Below are positions 23,637 to 34,926 of a stretch of 64,000 bases of DNA, piece by piece. Location: NCBI RefSeq assembly GCF_030272615.1, contig NC_081410.1:221081415-221145414 (forward strand). The letters run 5' to 3'. Position numbers and translations under genes: made by a program. Source of the DNA: Cryptomeria japonica (Eukaryota > Streptophyta > Pinopsida > Cupressales > Cupressaceae). Position 1 is the stretch's first letter; each line of letters begins with the position of its first letter. Under the pieces are notes generated by a model, which saw nothing but the letters and a program-made list of their open reading frames with translations, was not told where the DNA came from and made no database searches.

Positions 23637-24089
23637 TGTTGTGACGTATTCACACATTGCCCCATTGCAAATGGGGACCCCTACTTTTTGCTTTCTAGGG
23701 TTAGTTTTCTTGGTCTTTTAGGTTCTTGGCTATTAGCCTTTGCATTGGAGAGTTGTCAGAGAGATCATTAGGATAGCAGGCTCTGCTTGAGTTGAGGTGG
23801 GTCAGTAGGTGGTCCAGGTAGGGTTTCTTTGAAAGCCTTCTCTAGGTCAGGCTTTGCTCTTGTTGATAGGTTATGTCTTGTTTGAGTTTGAGGAAGTCAA
23901 TGAAGGCTTGTGAGTCAGTATCATCCAAGATTTTCCCTTTGAGGTTTTGAGATTTGTCGAGTTGATGAATGATGAAATTCTAGGCATTGATTGATGTAAA
24001 ATTTACCTATTTTCCCTTTGAAATGCCTAACGACCAAGCCTAGACTTTGAAATTTGGAAAAAGGATAAGAATTTGAACATTTTTGCAAA

Positions 24090-25940
24090 TTTCGCTCATG
24101 ACCCTTCCAAAGGGTCCAGAGCGAAATCTTCCTTAGCTCCCTCTTGACTCCTATTCTAGACAAAACTTTCACTTTAAAGCATGGATTTGAGGGAAATAAG
24201 CTTAAGTTCACCTTTGGAGACGCCTTGGATAAGCTTGGATGTGGAAATTTGATGAAAAGGTCAATTTTTGAGCCTAAAGGACAAATTTCGCTCCTGACCC
24301 TTCCAAAGGGTCTAGAGCGAAATTCCCCAAAAGACCTATTTCTTCACTAAGGACATCAAATAGTGGACATATATGGCAAGGAGAGGAGTCAAGAGGACAA
24401 GTCTAAAGCGAAATGAGTGAAAAAGGATAAAAATTGAGACAAAAAGAGCAAATTCACTCCTGACCCTTCTTAAGGGTCCAGAGTGAATTTCTTCATAAGG
24501 CATTCTACCTTGCTCAAACCTATGAACTAATCCTTTTCCCATGCATTTTTGAAAGCAAAGCACTTGTTTTGATAGGGGAAAGGTTGGAAATGAAGTCAGT
24601 GAAGTCAATTTGAGCCTATAGCATTAATTTCGCTCCTGACCCTTCCAAAGGGTCCAGAGCGAAATTTCTTAAAACACTATTTTCCTCCTTATTCAAGCCA
24701 AGATCTTTGTTCCTAGGACATGGTGGAGAGAGGATGGATATATACTTGCCTTAGGAACTGAATGGAAGTAAAAGCAATGATGGCTTTGAGGGTAAAAGAC
24801 AAATTTCGCTCCTAACCCTTCCAAAGGGTCCAGAGCGAATTTCTATAGAATCCTCCCTTTGCTTCAAATTTGAACTAAATTTTGTGCCTTGAAGCCTTAG
24901 TTAGGATGTCATCATGCCTTGGAAGCAATTGTTGGAAGCAATTGAGGGGTGAAAGGGTGAAGGATTTTGGCCTAAAATGCAAATTTCGCTCCTGACCCTT
25001 CCAAAGGGTGGGAGCGAAATTTCTTAAACACCTATTTTCTCCTTGTTTGAGGTCAAAATCTTAGTTCCTATGGCGTAGTTGAGGGAAGATTGATGCATAT
25101 TTGCCTTGCAAGGTGGATTGGAGCAAAGGAAATGATGGAATTAAGACTAAATGGCAAATTTCGCTCCTGACCCTTCCAAAGGATCCAAAGCGAAATTCCT
25201 AAAACCTCCTTTTGCTCCCAATTTTGTATCAAGCCTAGTGTTGATTGAGGTGGATTGAACTTAGAGGCATCCTTAGGCATGCATTTGAGTAAGTTGTGGT
25301 CACAAAATGTGAAGGATTTGTTCTAAAAAGCAAATTTCGCTCCTGACCCTTCCAAAAGGTCCAGAGCGAAATTTCCTAAAAACCTCTTTTTGCTCCTTGT
25401 TGAGACCAAGATCTTGATTTCTAAGGCATGGTTGGGAAAGAATTGATATGTACTTGCCTTTGAAAGGTGATTTAAGGCAATGAAGTGATAGAATTGAAGC
25501 TAAATCACCAATTTCGCTCTTGACCCTTCCAAAGGGTCCAGAGCGAAATTCCTTATAGGTCCTGTCCTTGGCCAAGGCCCAAAGCAAAATCCTTCTTTTA
25601 GGCCTTCTTGGAGGTCAAATAAATGATGTCTTCATGAGAGAGGTATTGAAAGGTGAAAATCAAGGCAAAATGAGGTGAGAAGGAGGAATTCAACCTAAAG
25701 GAAGAATTTCGCTCCTGACCCTTCCAAAGGGTCTAGAGCGAACTTCTTCAATGGACCTTGTACCTTGCCTTAGCACTTGGATAACCCCGTCCTAAGCAAT
25801 TTTTGAGAGCAAATGGCTTGTCTATACCTAGAAGGAGCACAATTATGAAGTTTAATGCCTAGAAGAATGAGTTATGAATAGGGAATTAAGTGAGATTACC
25901 AATTTCGCTCCTGACCCATCCAAAGGGTCCTGAGTGAAAA
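24090..25940 (+). repeat. Eleven-unit hairpin array, period about 176 bp
   Basis: Each unit centres on two paired stems: TTTCGCTC with GAGCGAAA outside, ACCCTT with AAGGGT inside. Starts are near 24090, 24286, 24451, 24627, 24803, 24983, 25158, 25334, 25511, 25706 and 25902. The spacers alternate between two types at 24627-25334, giving a dimer of about 353 bp. Some arms carry single changes, and 24451 has the paired change CACTC with GAGTG. Confidence 0.9.
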
Positions 25941-26015
25941 TCTCATTACAGGGCCTGTCCTTGGAGAGGATCCTGAGCAAATTTCATTCTAATGCCCTCT
26001 TGTTGATGATTTAAG

Positions 26016-26080
26016 GTGAGAAATATCATATTAGAACAAATATATCATGTATACTTAATCATCCTTTCTTTGTTTTGCAG
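26016..26080 (+). other. Predicted 65-bp intron in the solo LTR
   Basis: The donor TTTAAG|GTGAG and acceptor TTTGTTTTGCAG match the pair in the giant LTR. The following sequence opens an 84-codon frame (MEEDQAKTRKTYSS) containing the duplicated phrase ALEDFKCSRK. Sixty-five bp is near the lower limit for plant introns, so this remains a prediction. Confidence 0.4.
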
Positions 26081-26820
26081 ATTAATAAAATCAAGATGGA
26101 GGAGGATCAAGCCAAGACAAGGAAGACCTATTCAAGTTCCATCATCATCAAGGATACTTCAAATGCATCGAGGAGGACTCAAGGTGCTTTTAAAGCGTTG
26201 GAAGACTTCAAGTGTTCGAGGAAAGCATTGGAAGACTTCAAGTGTTCGAGGAGTTGCAAGCTATCCTCAAGATCTTCATTCTACCACATGGAGAAACCAC
26301 AAGATATCAGAAGAAAGACCTTACAAACACTTCAGAGCGAAGTGAGCTACTAAGGAGTAATTCGACCATGAGGAGGCCTCATCAAACACATGGGAGTCAA
26401 GGAGGTACATCATTCATCAAGTACATCAAGGACAAAGGATGGTCAACCGCGGTCAATACAAAGAAACATTGAAGAAGCAAATAGTTTCAGAAGAGTTAAT
26501 CAAAGTTAGCTTCTCAACATCACCAAATTGAGTATCAAAAGAGATATGAGCAAGTACCATACAAGGTGGCATCCCAGTCACTGTTCCTCCAATCAGATAA
26601 GTCCACATCAGCATGTCTAGATTCAATGTACCTAACTCACCACTAATGGCACAAACTTCGAGGCACCTACCCCTGACATCTATTGGTCCACACTCCTGAA
26701 ATGTAATTTTCTCATTGGCTAAAGGAGTTTGTTGTAACAAACCCTAATTAGGGTTTTCAACTTGTAATCCTAGCCATTGATTGTAGATCAATCAGAGCCG
26801 TTCAATTGTAAAGAGCTCCC

Positions 26821-26829
26821 TATATAAAG
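26821..26829 (+). promoter_or_regulatory. TATA box of the solo LTR
   Basis: CCTATATAAAGCTCTGGCTC lies 0.9 kb before the LTR end and is followed by a repeated GTTAATAG leader. It is a typical LTR promoter position. Confidence 0.7.
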
Positions 26830-27702
26830 CTCTGGCTCTTCATTTGTAGGGGGTTAATAGTTAATAGTTGGTTAATAGAGGTTAGAATAGCTAATAGTCA
26901 GTAAAATAGAATAGCAAATAGAATAGTAATTAGAGTAGATTAGGAAGAGAAGGCAAGAAATTGTTGCCTTGATTGTAAATAAACTCCATTTTCATTGAAG
27001 CTATGTTGAAATGTGTCGTTTCTTTGCAATTTGCATGGTCTCTTGTTGAATCTTCATTTTAGATGATAGATAATTAGATTGAATGAAGGAAGTTATTGAA
27101 TGCACTCGCGTGGAATCCGCTTAGTCCAAACCACTAGCCTCTTGCTGATTGTAAGGGTGCCTTGCGTGGTCAACTAGCATTGAATGAGCTTAATCTCGAG
27201 TCGTTACGCATCTATTGGTCATGCATTAACTTGAATGGTGATCAATGTTTGACAGTGATGATTTGAACATATCCGAAGTATCCCTTAGAAGATCGCACTG
27301 AGCTGGTGTTGAATTATTCAGTTTGATGGTGAGACCTAGCCCAGTAGGACTCCAACTAGTCATTCATCCTTCTTCTCACATTCTAGGTCTTAGAGTAGAC
27401 TTTCTGAGCCCTGTATCTTTTGATGTTTTTTTATCTTCTAGCCAGTAGATAGGAATCAAGTTCCAACAGACTAAACACTCGGGCCATCAAACGTAAGTCC
27501 CCTTGTGATTCCAGCATAATCACATCACACCAACAGAGCTTATCCACACGTAGAGACCCTACATATCAGAACCTTGGAGTTGCCTCGATTGATCCTTAGG
27601 CGAAATTTTCAGCATTCGGGGAAACTTTGTTCAAGAGAGGATAAGATACCTTGGTATTTTATTCTGTGTTCACATGTGCATAAAAAACACATCAACAGTT
27701 TC

Positions 27703-28179
27703 ACAGACTCAAATTGGGCAGGTTGTGTTGATGACAGAAAGTCAACTTCTGGGTATGTTTTTAGCTTGGGTACAGGTGCAGTCACATGGACCAGCAAGAA
27801 GCAACAGGCAATAGCTCTTTCCTCGACCGAAGCAGAGTATCGGGGAACTATTAAGGCAACATGTGAGGCAATTTGGCTATGTAGGATGCTTGCAGACATC
27901 CAAATGTCTCAACCAGGACCTATTCCCTTGTTTTGTGATAATCAAGGGGTTCTAAAATTAGCCAAAAATCCAGTCTTTCATGAGCGGACAAAGCATGTGG
28001 AGCTTCATTGTCATTTCATCCGCCAGCATGTTGAAGATGGATCAGTGATACTGCAGTACATTCCTACAAAAGATCAGACTGCAAATATCCTCACTGAGTC
28101 CTTGAGCCCGACAAAGTTTCTCAAATTTAGAGGGCAGCTTGGTGTTATAGATAGCATGACCATTAAGGGAGGGTATTAG
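27703..28179 (+). pseudogene. pol: Copia RNase H, after the solo-LTR insertion
   Basis: It resumes with TDSNWAGCVDDRKSTSGYVF and continues ALSSTEAEYRG, LFCDNQGVLKLAKNPVFHER and HVELHCHFIRQHVEDG. The acidic positions typical of RNase H are visible. The frame ends KGGY and TAG; the stop codon lies inside the first bases of the 3' LTR. This part has no internal stop. Confidence 0.95.
28165..28173 (+). promoter_or_regulatory. Copia polypurine tract
   Basis: AAGGGAGGG lies directly before the 3' LTR and overlaps the last codons of the polyprotein. Confidence 0.88.
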
Positions 28180-28424
28180 AATATTTAATTCTATGTTAGT
28201 CACCTATTTTTAGTTCCTTGGTTAATGATCATTTACTTTTTTTTATGTAATTAGCTTTTAAGCTTAATTTAGCTTTCACGCTTCATCTAGCATTTAGCTC
28301 TTTAGTTTTTAACTTTAACGTTATGTTCTAATTATAGAACATTGTCTTGTAACCTCTATATATACGTGTATATCGTTCAATGTAATTATCCGATTATTGA
28401 ATCATTCATTCAATTTATTTTTCA
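28174..28424 (+). repeat. Copia 3' LTR
   Basis: 251 bp, from TATTAGAATATTTAATTC to TTATTTTTCA, about 96% identical to the 5' LTR, with a CTCTATATATACG TATA candidate. Confidence 0.93.
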
Positions 28425-28429
28425 GATAC

Positions 28430-29871
28430 AGTGTTCAACCTAAAATCGAAATCGCATCTTGCGAGAGGGAAATTAGAGTCGCCATTTAAATCTTAAAACC
28501 CTAACTTCGCAAAAGGACATTTGAAAATTTAATATTTGTTAAATTAATTTATTTAATTTTTCAAAAATGATTAATCCAGGTTGAAATTGGTTGTTTGCAA
28601 ATTGCGATTAAACCCGGAAGCGAAGGTGCAAGAACGCGCCACAGAGCGCAAGGTCGAAACAATGAAGCATGGAGATGCGCGCCACCACTGAGCGACAAGT
28701 TGAAGTCCCAGCAAGATTGAAGACAACAGAACACACAGAATGCAACATGTGTATGCATTCTCAGAAATGCACTATTGGAAGAAATTCCAGAAATTCAGTT
28801 TCTGGGAGTTGAAGTTGTTTAAATGTAAAAGACTGCTTGTGGGCCTCGTCTAATGAATTCAAAATGAGGAGACACAAGTCAGTTATTCCCATTTACCAGG
28901 AGTACCGAATTAATGCCAAACAGTTTTAGGTAGTTGGAAATGTGGTTGAAGGGATAATTGAGAATTGAGTAGGCATGGGTTAAAGCTGCCAACTTCTAGA
29001 AGGCAGATTGCAGCCCTTGGATGCAGTCAATCCTGGCTGTCGGTTCAGTTTGTAAATTCTATAAAAGGCAGAGGCCTTTCTTTTGTAAAGGGTTAGATAA
29101 TTAGATTATTGTTAGATGGTTAGATTTTAGTTAGAATAGGTTAGATTGTAGAAGGTTAGATTTTAGGAGTAGCATAGAAATGATGCAAACAATTGTTGTA
29201 AGGGTAGTCAAAATCAATATATAAACATTGAAGAATGGTGTTTGTTATCTTGTTTTTCTTCTGTTTGCATGGTTTTCTTCAACAGTTTAGATAGATTTTC
29301 TTGGTGTGCAGGTATCTGATGGATTCAGGCTCATACCATTGAGGATATGCTGATTGTGCATCCTTGTGTATGGTTAGCCTGAGCCTTTAAATCGTGTTTA
29401 GTTCAATTGTAGGTGTTTGTCTGAGCTACGCCAGAATTGGGTGCTTAGCTATGCATTTGCAATCTGAAAATCTTCCAAGTCCCCTTGAAGATTGCACCGT
29501 TCCTGCGAGGTTGTCAGCCATTCTGACCAAGCAGGGATTGGTTATGTTGAATCCGTCTACTCGCATACCAGTCTTATTAATTTTAGGTTTCCTAAACCCT
29601 TCTCTTTTGCTTTTATTTCCCAGTTCGAGAATCAGATATAGACCAACTTGTTGCAAAACGTAAGGCCCCTTGTTCTCCCAGCAAAACACATCAACCGTTG
29701 AGTTATCCCGCAGTCAAGAACTGACATTTGGAACTTTGAGGTGGTCCCCTTTGATCGATTAAAAACAGCATTAGGGATTCCTTATACAAGAGGATAGGAT
29801 ACTCGGCGAGTAAATTCTATTCTGCGTTGGCCGGATAGAGTCGCAACAATGTGAGTTTAGCCATGTCAATG
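28430..29871 (+). repeat. LARD-2 5' LTR, second part
   Basis: It resumes with AGTGTTCAACC after the duplicated GATAC and matches 33478-34921. The TATA box CTATAAAAGG is at 29059-29068. The terminal bases are decayed: GTCAATGA where the 3' LTR has GTCAACA. Confidence 0.9.
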
Positions 29872-29873
29872 AA

Positions 29874-29891
29874 TTGGCGCTAGAAGGAGGG
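29874..29891 (+). promoter_or_regulatory. LARD-2 primer-binding site
   Basis: TTGGCGCTAGAAGGAGGG follows the 5' LTR. It is identical to the site of the giant-LTR element at 7911. Confidence 0.88.
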
Positions 29892-30076
29892 CCTCCCTGT
29901 CAAGTTCCGTGCAGCAAGTTAAGTCTATTAGGCCATTTTAAATGCTATATTTGGGATATGCAAGATCCTTGTTAATCCAGAAAAAACCAAAAAAATTCCG
30001 AGTCAGTATGTTGAGTCAGCCATTTCATGAAGACTGTCCGCGGTCCGACATTGCCCAAATCTAGCAAAGGCTGAGT

Positions 30077-31399
30077 TTGCAGCTATATCCCAAGCAGTTA
30101 TCCGAGTTCACATCGGCAGCTCACTACAAAATTCATGGCACAACTGAGCACGATGAGCTGAACTGCTTGACATTTTTGTCAAGAGTCGAGTTAGCATTGC
30201 AGGGGCAGATATTTTTCTGGGATATCCCCAAACCAGAGGAGTTTATACAGTCGGGTATCCCTAGTCCTCTGTTAAGCATTGATGAGTTTACACGATTTAA
30301 GGACCAGATTGAGAACCAGTTTGGTTTCGAGGAGTTGTGCTTGGAGAGCGTGTTGTCACCTTGGTGGTGCAGAATTCATCTCACCCCACATTCAGAATTC
30401 ACTTGCTTGCTATGCATGGAGGCAGTCAGTCAATTCAAAGCCCAATATGGACTACCGAAAGAATCTAAGGAGAGCATCACCAACAAAGTGTGGAGTACCT
30501 ACCTTGTTGCAGATGAGTATAGAAGATCTCAACATCAACGTAGCGTCGCACTCCCTGATGATGAAAAGATAGAAATGCCCAATGTTGACAAGGAAGAATC
30601 TGTCAATCAGACTATGGCAGCAAATGATTTTGATGTCCTTATGCCAAAGGAAGATGTGACAGAAGATGATTGTGTTGTCCCTGCACTTGATGAAGATAGG
30701 GTTGAAGAGGATCTTTCTAAGGCCGATCAAGTGAGCTCCGTAGAGCAGCCCGATGCTGAAGAGCAGTTTGCGGCAACCCCACCAATGGAGGATACAGTCT
30801 AGGAGTCCGTCAAGGACATTTTTGAGAACCAATCAATCGAAGAGTCCCTGCTATTTGAGGATATGCTGATAGAGGTGCATAAAGCCGCATTGTTCATGCA
30901 ACTTGAGGATGCACCGACAGATGATGATTTCCACTTTCCTGAGTTCGAGTTCCAAACTGATTTTCAGCTTGTACCACCCAATGAAGAATCTGATGCTGAT
31001 TTGCACGAGCCGGATGCAAGTGGGATGCTACACCACCAGTGGCGACCTCTTGATACAACTGCTAAAGATTTCCCGTTGCATGACACCCTGCACGACTTGG
31101 AAACTCACCAAGTTGTTTCTTTCCCTCCTACTGTTAATTCTAAAAATTTTCCGTTTAATTTTGAATATGTTAGGAAAACATGTAAATGGATTAACCATGG
31201 ACCTAATGAACTCCCTCAACTGATAATTCTACCCGAGGTCCTGGTTAAATCTGAGAGTGGCCAATTGAAAATTTTCTTTTCAGAATACAAAGACAAACAA
31301 GCCAAACTTAGAACTATCCCCGTTGCCCTGATACTGCTGCACATATTAAGAAATCATCCTGGGTCGGGAACGCATTCATGTAATCCGCATTTTGTATAG
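30077..31399 (+). pseudogene. LARD-2 internal ORF, unrecognised protein
   Basis: One frame of 440 codons is broken only by TAG at 30800. No ATG opens it: an upstream stop at 30062 is followed by a TTG at 30077, so the true start is lost or lies in a spliced leader. The first 160 codons look globular (FLSRVELALQGQIFFWDIP, FTRFKDQIENQFGFEELC, WSTYLVADEYRRSQHQR). The middle is strongly acidic (EDVTEDDCVVPALDEDRVEE). The C-terminal part is globular again (FNFEYVRKTCKWINHGPNEL). I see no zinc knuckle, protease or polymerase motif. Its position suits a gag-like role, but that is only positional inference. Confidence 0.6.
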
Positions 31400-32358
31400 G
31401 CAGTTTCTCCTTGTACATTGTTAGTCTAGGTTTTGTTTTCCATTTTAAGAGTAGTTTTTCTTTTTGTTGCTAGCTTAGTTTCTCTGTTTTTTTTGCTTTA
31501 GTTAGTTTGGTTTCCGTAGTGTAGGTGTCCTTTCGGAAGGGGTTGTCTCCCTGTCAGTTTTTGTAGGGGTTTGTTTGCTTTTCCCAGCATTGGTGTGCGA
31601 AGTCAAGATGTTTGCCGGTCTGTTTCTTGGATGTTGACTTTGGTAGAGTGCCTAATTGACGGTTGTCCCCGTATTCAGCTCATTTGGTTTAAGGCTTAGT
31701 CATCCTAAAAATTTAGTTGCTTACTACGTTTTGTCACCAAAATTGCGATCACTGCACCTTAAATGCTTAAAATCGCTTAAGTTTGTTTTTTTGTCAAAGG
31801 CAAGTCATTGAAACTGAAAATCTGAAGCTCTGCATCAGCAACCACTGTAACGCTCAAATCCCATGTAGGCTTCATTGCCTGCAAAGCCAAAAGTGAAAAT
31901 GAAAAGAAAGAAAATCAAAAGGAAAGAAATCTGAAACGCAATAAAATATCAAAAGAAATTTGGCAAAGGGAATGCAGACACCTCTTCCGGTATCAAAAAT
32001 GAAAATCTATCGGAAACAGAGTAATCTCTGTAAGCTTACATGCGATAACTCTGTCGGGGCTATGAACGCTTGCTGGCAGCGGGGCTCTATCCAGGTTGCT
32101 TTTGGAGTATGAGTCCACAAGGTAACTTGTCTTGATTGAACAATGATATCCCAATTTTGTTTAAGCCTGAATGAACTTCACTGCACATACTTGATTTTCA
32201 GGTTTAGTGACTTGATTCGGTTTGCGACCTTATTTTTATTTTGAATTTGTCTTTTGTCATTTGGGTTGTTTTGTGGGGTATATACCAAAGATTCTAGGGT
32301 TTGATCCAGATAGTCATCCTTGAAATGTTCGGGAATATTTCGCAGCCGAGTCGCCATT
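31400..32358 (+). other. LARD-2 3' untranslated interior
   Basis: T-rich stretch, then unique sequence with no domain. The region before the 3' LTR contains CAGCCGAGTCGCCATT but no obvious polypurine tract. Confidence 0.6.
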
Positions 32359-34921
32359 TGTTGTGCATTCTGCACACACACCTCGTCTTGGACAGGGGAC
32401 CCCTGTGCTTGAAGTCTTCGTATGAGAGAAAGCCCGAGGGAAAATCCAATCCTTTCGTTGCCTCCAAATTCTTCCCAAGTTCGCCATTTCACCCCATAGG
32501 CCGAAAACTCAAAAGAGGAGTAAAATCGCACAAATGAGCCAATAAGGCTGAAATTAAAAACAAGTTGCAAAATCGGCTCATCGGGCCGAAATGTAAAGAA
32601 AATCTCAAAGCTCACAAAGTCCTCCCAAAGGCCGAAACTAAACAAAACCTCTAAATCACGCAAAGTTACCGTTCAGGCCGAAAATGATAAAAAGGGGGTA
32701 AAACTCCCAAAATCAGCTTTTAAGCCAAAAATAACAAAGGCTCTCACAAATCGGCTTAAAATGCCGAAAAAGGGACAAAGTTTAAAAAACTCGCAAATCG
32801 TCCAAAAATGCCGAAAAGGTGAAGAAGAATCCAAGTTCGCAAAATGATCTTTTAAGCCGAAAAACACTAAGCTTCCAAATTGCGCAGAAGGGTCTTCTTT
32901 TTAGCCAAAAATTGCGAAACCCTATGCTTCACGTAAATCATCCAAGGAGCTCAAAGTTAGAAATGGAGGGCGTGCTAAAAAAAAAACGCACATTATTCCC
33001 CAAAACCCTGAGTTTTTCAGAGCAATGAAGACGCGAGGGAGTAAAGACTTCGCCGATTTTGTTTAAAGTATGAAGTTCGCATTTAGTCCAAAAGGGGCAT
33101 TATGACTTGGAATTGAAATTCGCCCAAAAAGGAGCAAATAGCCCGAAGTTTTCACAAAAGTTCATATACTTAAGTGAAAGGAATGCAAAAAGGAGCAAAA
33201 TCGCCCATAACATACCAAAAGGCCGAATTTTGTCTAAGGGGCGTTATAAACCAAAATCTCTCATTTTAGGTGAATGGCCCGAAGTTTACAATCTAAGGAG
33301 GGCAAAACGTTTAAACTGCGTATTTTAAATCAAATGACTTGATTTTCTTATTTCAAAGTGGGGGCGACTAAACTTTGAAAACAGATCGCACAAAGAGGTT
33401 GGATTAGTCAAAATTGAAAGGGTCTTTTAAATTAAAATCTCTCAAAACATCAAAAGAACCCGAATTTCTAAGTGATACAGTGTTCAACCTAAAATCGAAA
33501 TCGCATCCTGCGAGAGGGAAATTAGAGTTGCCATTTAAATCTTAAAACCCTAACTTCGGAAAAGGACATTTGAAAATTTAATATTTGTTAAATTAATTTA
33601 TTTAATTTTTCAAAAATGACTAATCCAGGTTGAAATTGGTTGTTTGCAGATTGCAATTAAACCCGGAAGCGAAGGTGCAAGAACTTGTTGCAGAGCGCAA
33701 GGTCGAAAGAATGAAGCATGGAGATGCGCGCCACCACTGAGCGACAAGTTGAAGTCCCAGCAAGATTGAAGACAACATAACACACAAAATGCAACATGTG
33801 TATGCATTCACAGAAATGCACTGCTGGAAGAAATTCCAGAAATTCAGTTTCTGGGAGTTGAAGTTGTTTAAATGTAAAAGACTGCTTGTGGGCCCCGTCT
33901 AATGAATTCAAAATGAGGGGACACAAGTCAGTTTTTCCCAACTACCAGGAGGACTGAATTAATGCCAAACAGTTGTAGGTAGTTGGAAATGTGGTTGAAG
34001 GGATATTTGAGAATTGAGTAGGCATGGGTTAAAGCTGCCAATTTCTAGAAGGTAGATTGCAGCCCTTGGATGCAGTCAATCCTGGCCATCGGTTTAGTTT
34101 GTAAATTCTATAAAAGGCAGAGGCCTTTCTTTTGTTAAGGGTTAGATAGTTAGATTATTGTTAGGTGGTTAGATTTCAGTTAGAATAGGTTAGATTGTAG
34201 AAGGTTAGATTTTAGGAGTAGCATAGAAATGCTGCAAAAAATTGTTGTAAGGGCAGTCAAAATCAATATATAAACATTGAAGAATGGTATTTGTTATCCT
34301 GGTTTTCTTCTGTTTGCATTGTTTTCTTCAGCAGTTTAGATAGATCTTCTTGGTGTGTAGGTATCTAATGGATTCAGGCTCATACCATTGAGGATATGCT
34401 GATTGTGTATCCTTTTGTATCGTTAGCCTGAGCCTTTAAGTCGTGTTTAGTTCAATTGCAGGTGTCTATCTGAGCTATGCCAGAATTGTGTTCTTAGCCA
34501 TGCATTTGCATTCTGAAAATCTTCCAAGTCCCTTGAAGATTGCACCGTTCTTGCGAGGTTGTGAGCCATTCTGACCAAGCAGGGATTGGTCATGTTGAAT
34601 CCGTCTACCCGCATACCAGTCTTATTAATTTTAGATTTCCTAAACTCTTCTCTTTTGCTTTTATTTCCCAATTGGAGAATCAGATACAGACCAACTTGTT
34701 GCAAAATGCAAGGCCCCTTGTGCTCCCAGCAAAACACATTGACCGTTGAGTTATCCCGCAGTCAAGAACTGACATTTAGAACCTTGAGGTGGTCCCCTTT
34801 GATCGATTAAAAACAGCATTAGGGATTCTTTATACAAGAGAGGATACGATACTCAACAAGTAAATTCTATTCTACGTTGGCCGGTTAGAGTCGCAGCAAT
34901 GTGATTTTAGCCACGTCAACA
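32359..34921 (+). repeat. LARD-2 3' LTR
   Basis: 2563 bp, TGTTGTGCA to GTCAACA, intact across the site where the 5' copy carries the Copia element. The GCCGA hairpin array lies at about 32525-32925 and the TATA box CTATAAAAGG at 34108-34117. Confidence 0.92.
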
Positions 34922-34926
34922 CATTC

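Larger units (their letters stand above)
23637..27697 (+). mobile_element. 4.06 kb solo LTR with hairpin array
   Basis: It starts TGTTGTGACG, ends ACATCAACA, and is flanked by exact GTTTC duplications, with no interior domain. This is the signature of a solo LTR left by LTR-LTR recombination. It contains a CCCCATT-GCA-AATGGGG hairpin at its tip (23660-23676), eleven copies of a 37-bp imperfect palindrome (24090-25940), a short predicted intron, a TATA box at 26821 and an AATAAA-type signal near 26980. Its opening matches the giant LTR at 36247. Confidence 0.9.
19037..28424 (+). mobile_element. Copia (Ty1) retrotransposon, split by a solo LTR
   Basis: A complete but decayed Copia element lies between exact GATAC duplications (19032-19036 and 28425-28429). 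The order is 5' LTR, Met-type primer site, gag with one zinc knuckle, protease, integrase, reverse transcriptase, RNase H, polypurine tract and 3' LTR. This is the Copia order, with integrase before polymerase. Without the 4061-bp solo LTR and its 5-bp duplication it is about 5.3 kb, normal for the group. The LTRs differ at about ten positions plus one 2-bp indel over 250 bp. Both begin TATTAG rather than TG. Confidence 0.95.
17928..34921 (+). mobile_element. LARD-2: element with 2.56 kb LTRs, split by Copia
   Basis: It begins TGTTGTGCC at 17928, ends CACGTCAACA at 34921, and is flanked by the exact target duplication CATTC (17923-17927 and 34922-34926). The 5' LTR is 17928-19036 plus 28430-29871, interrupted by the Copia insertion. 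The interior is 29872-32358 and the 3' LTR 32359-34921. Without the Copia insertion it is about 7.6 kb. Two thirds of it is LTR. It encodes one unrecognised ORF and no visible polymerase, so it is a large derivative of non-autonomous type. I found no clear polypurine tract before 32359. Confidence 0.9.

Noticed and set aside
24090-25940. CRISPR-like array of palindromic repeats
   Set aside because: Units are 165-196 bp with related spacers, in a plant LTR bounded by a target duplication. There are no cas genes and no prokaryotic context.
28430-34921. Reading LARD-2 as an element with 1.44 kb LTRs (28430-29871 and 33478-34921) beside a separate 1.1 kb repeat
   Set aside because: The CATTC duplication at 17923 and 34922, plus the continuous 2.56 kb copy at 32359-34921, show that the 1.1 kb repeat is the first part of the same LTR.
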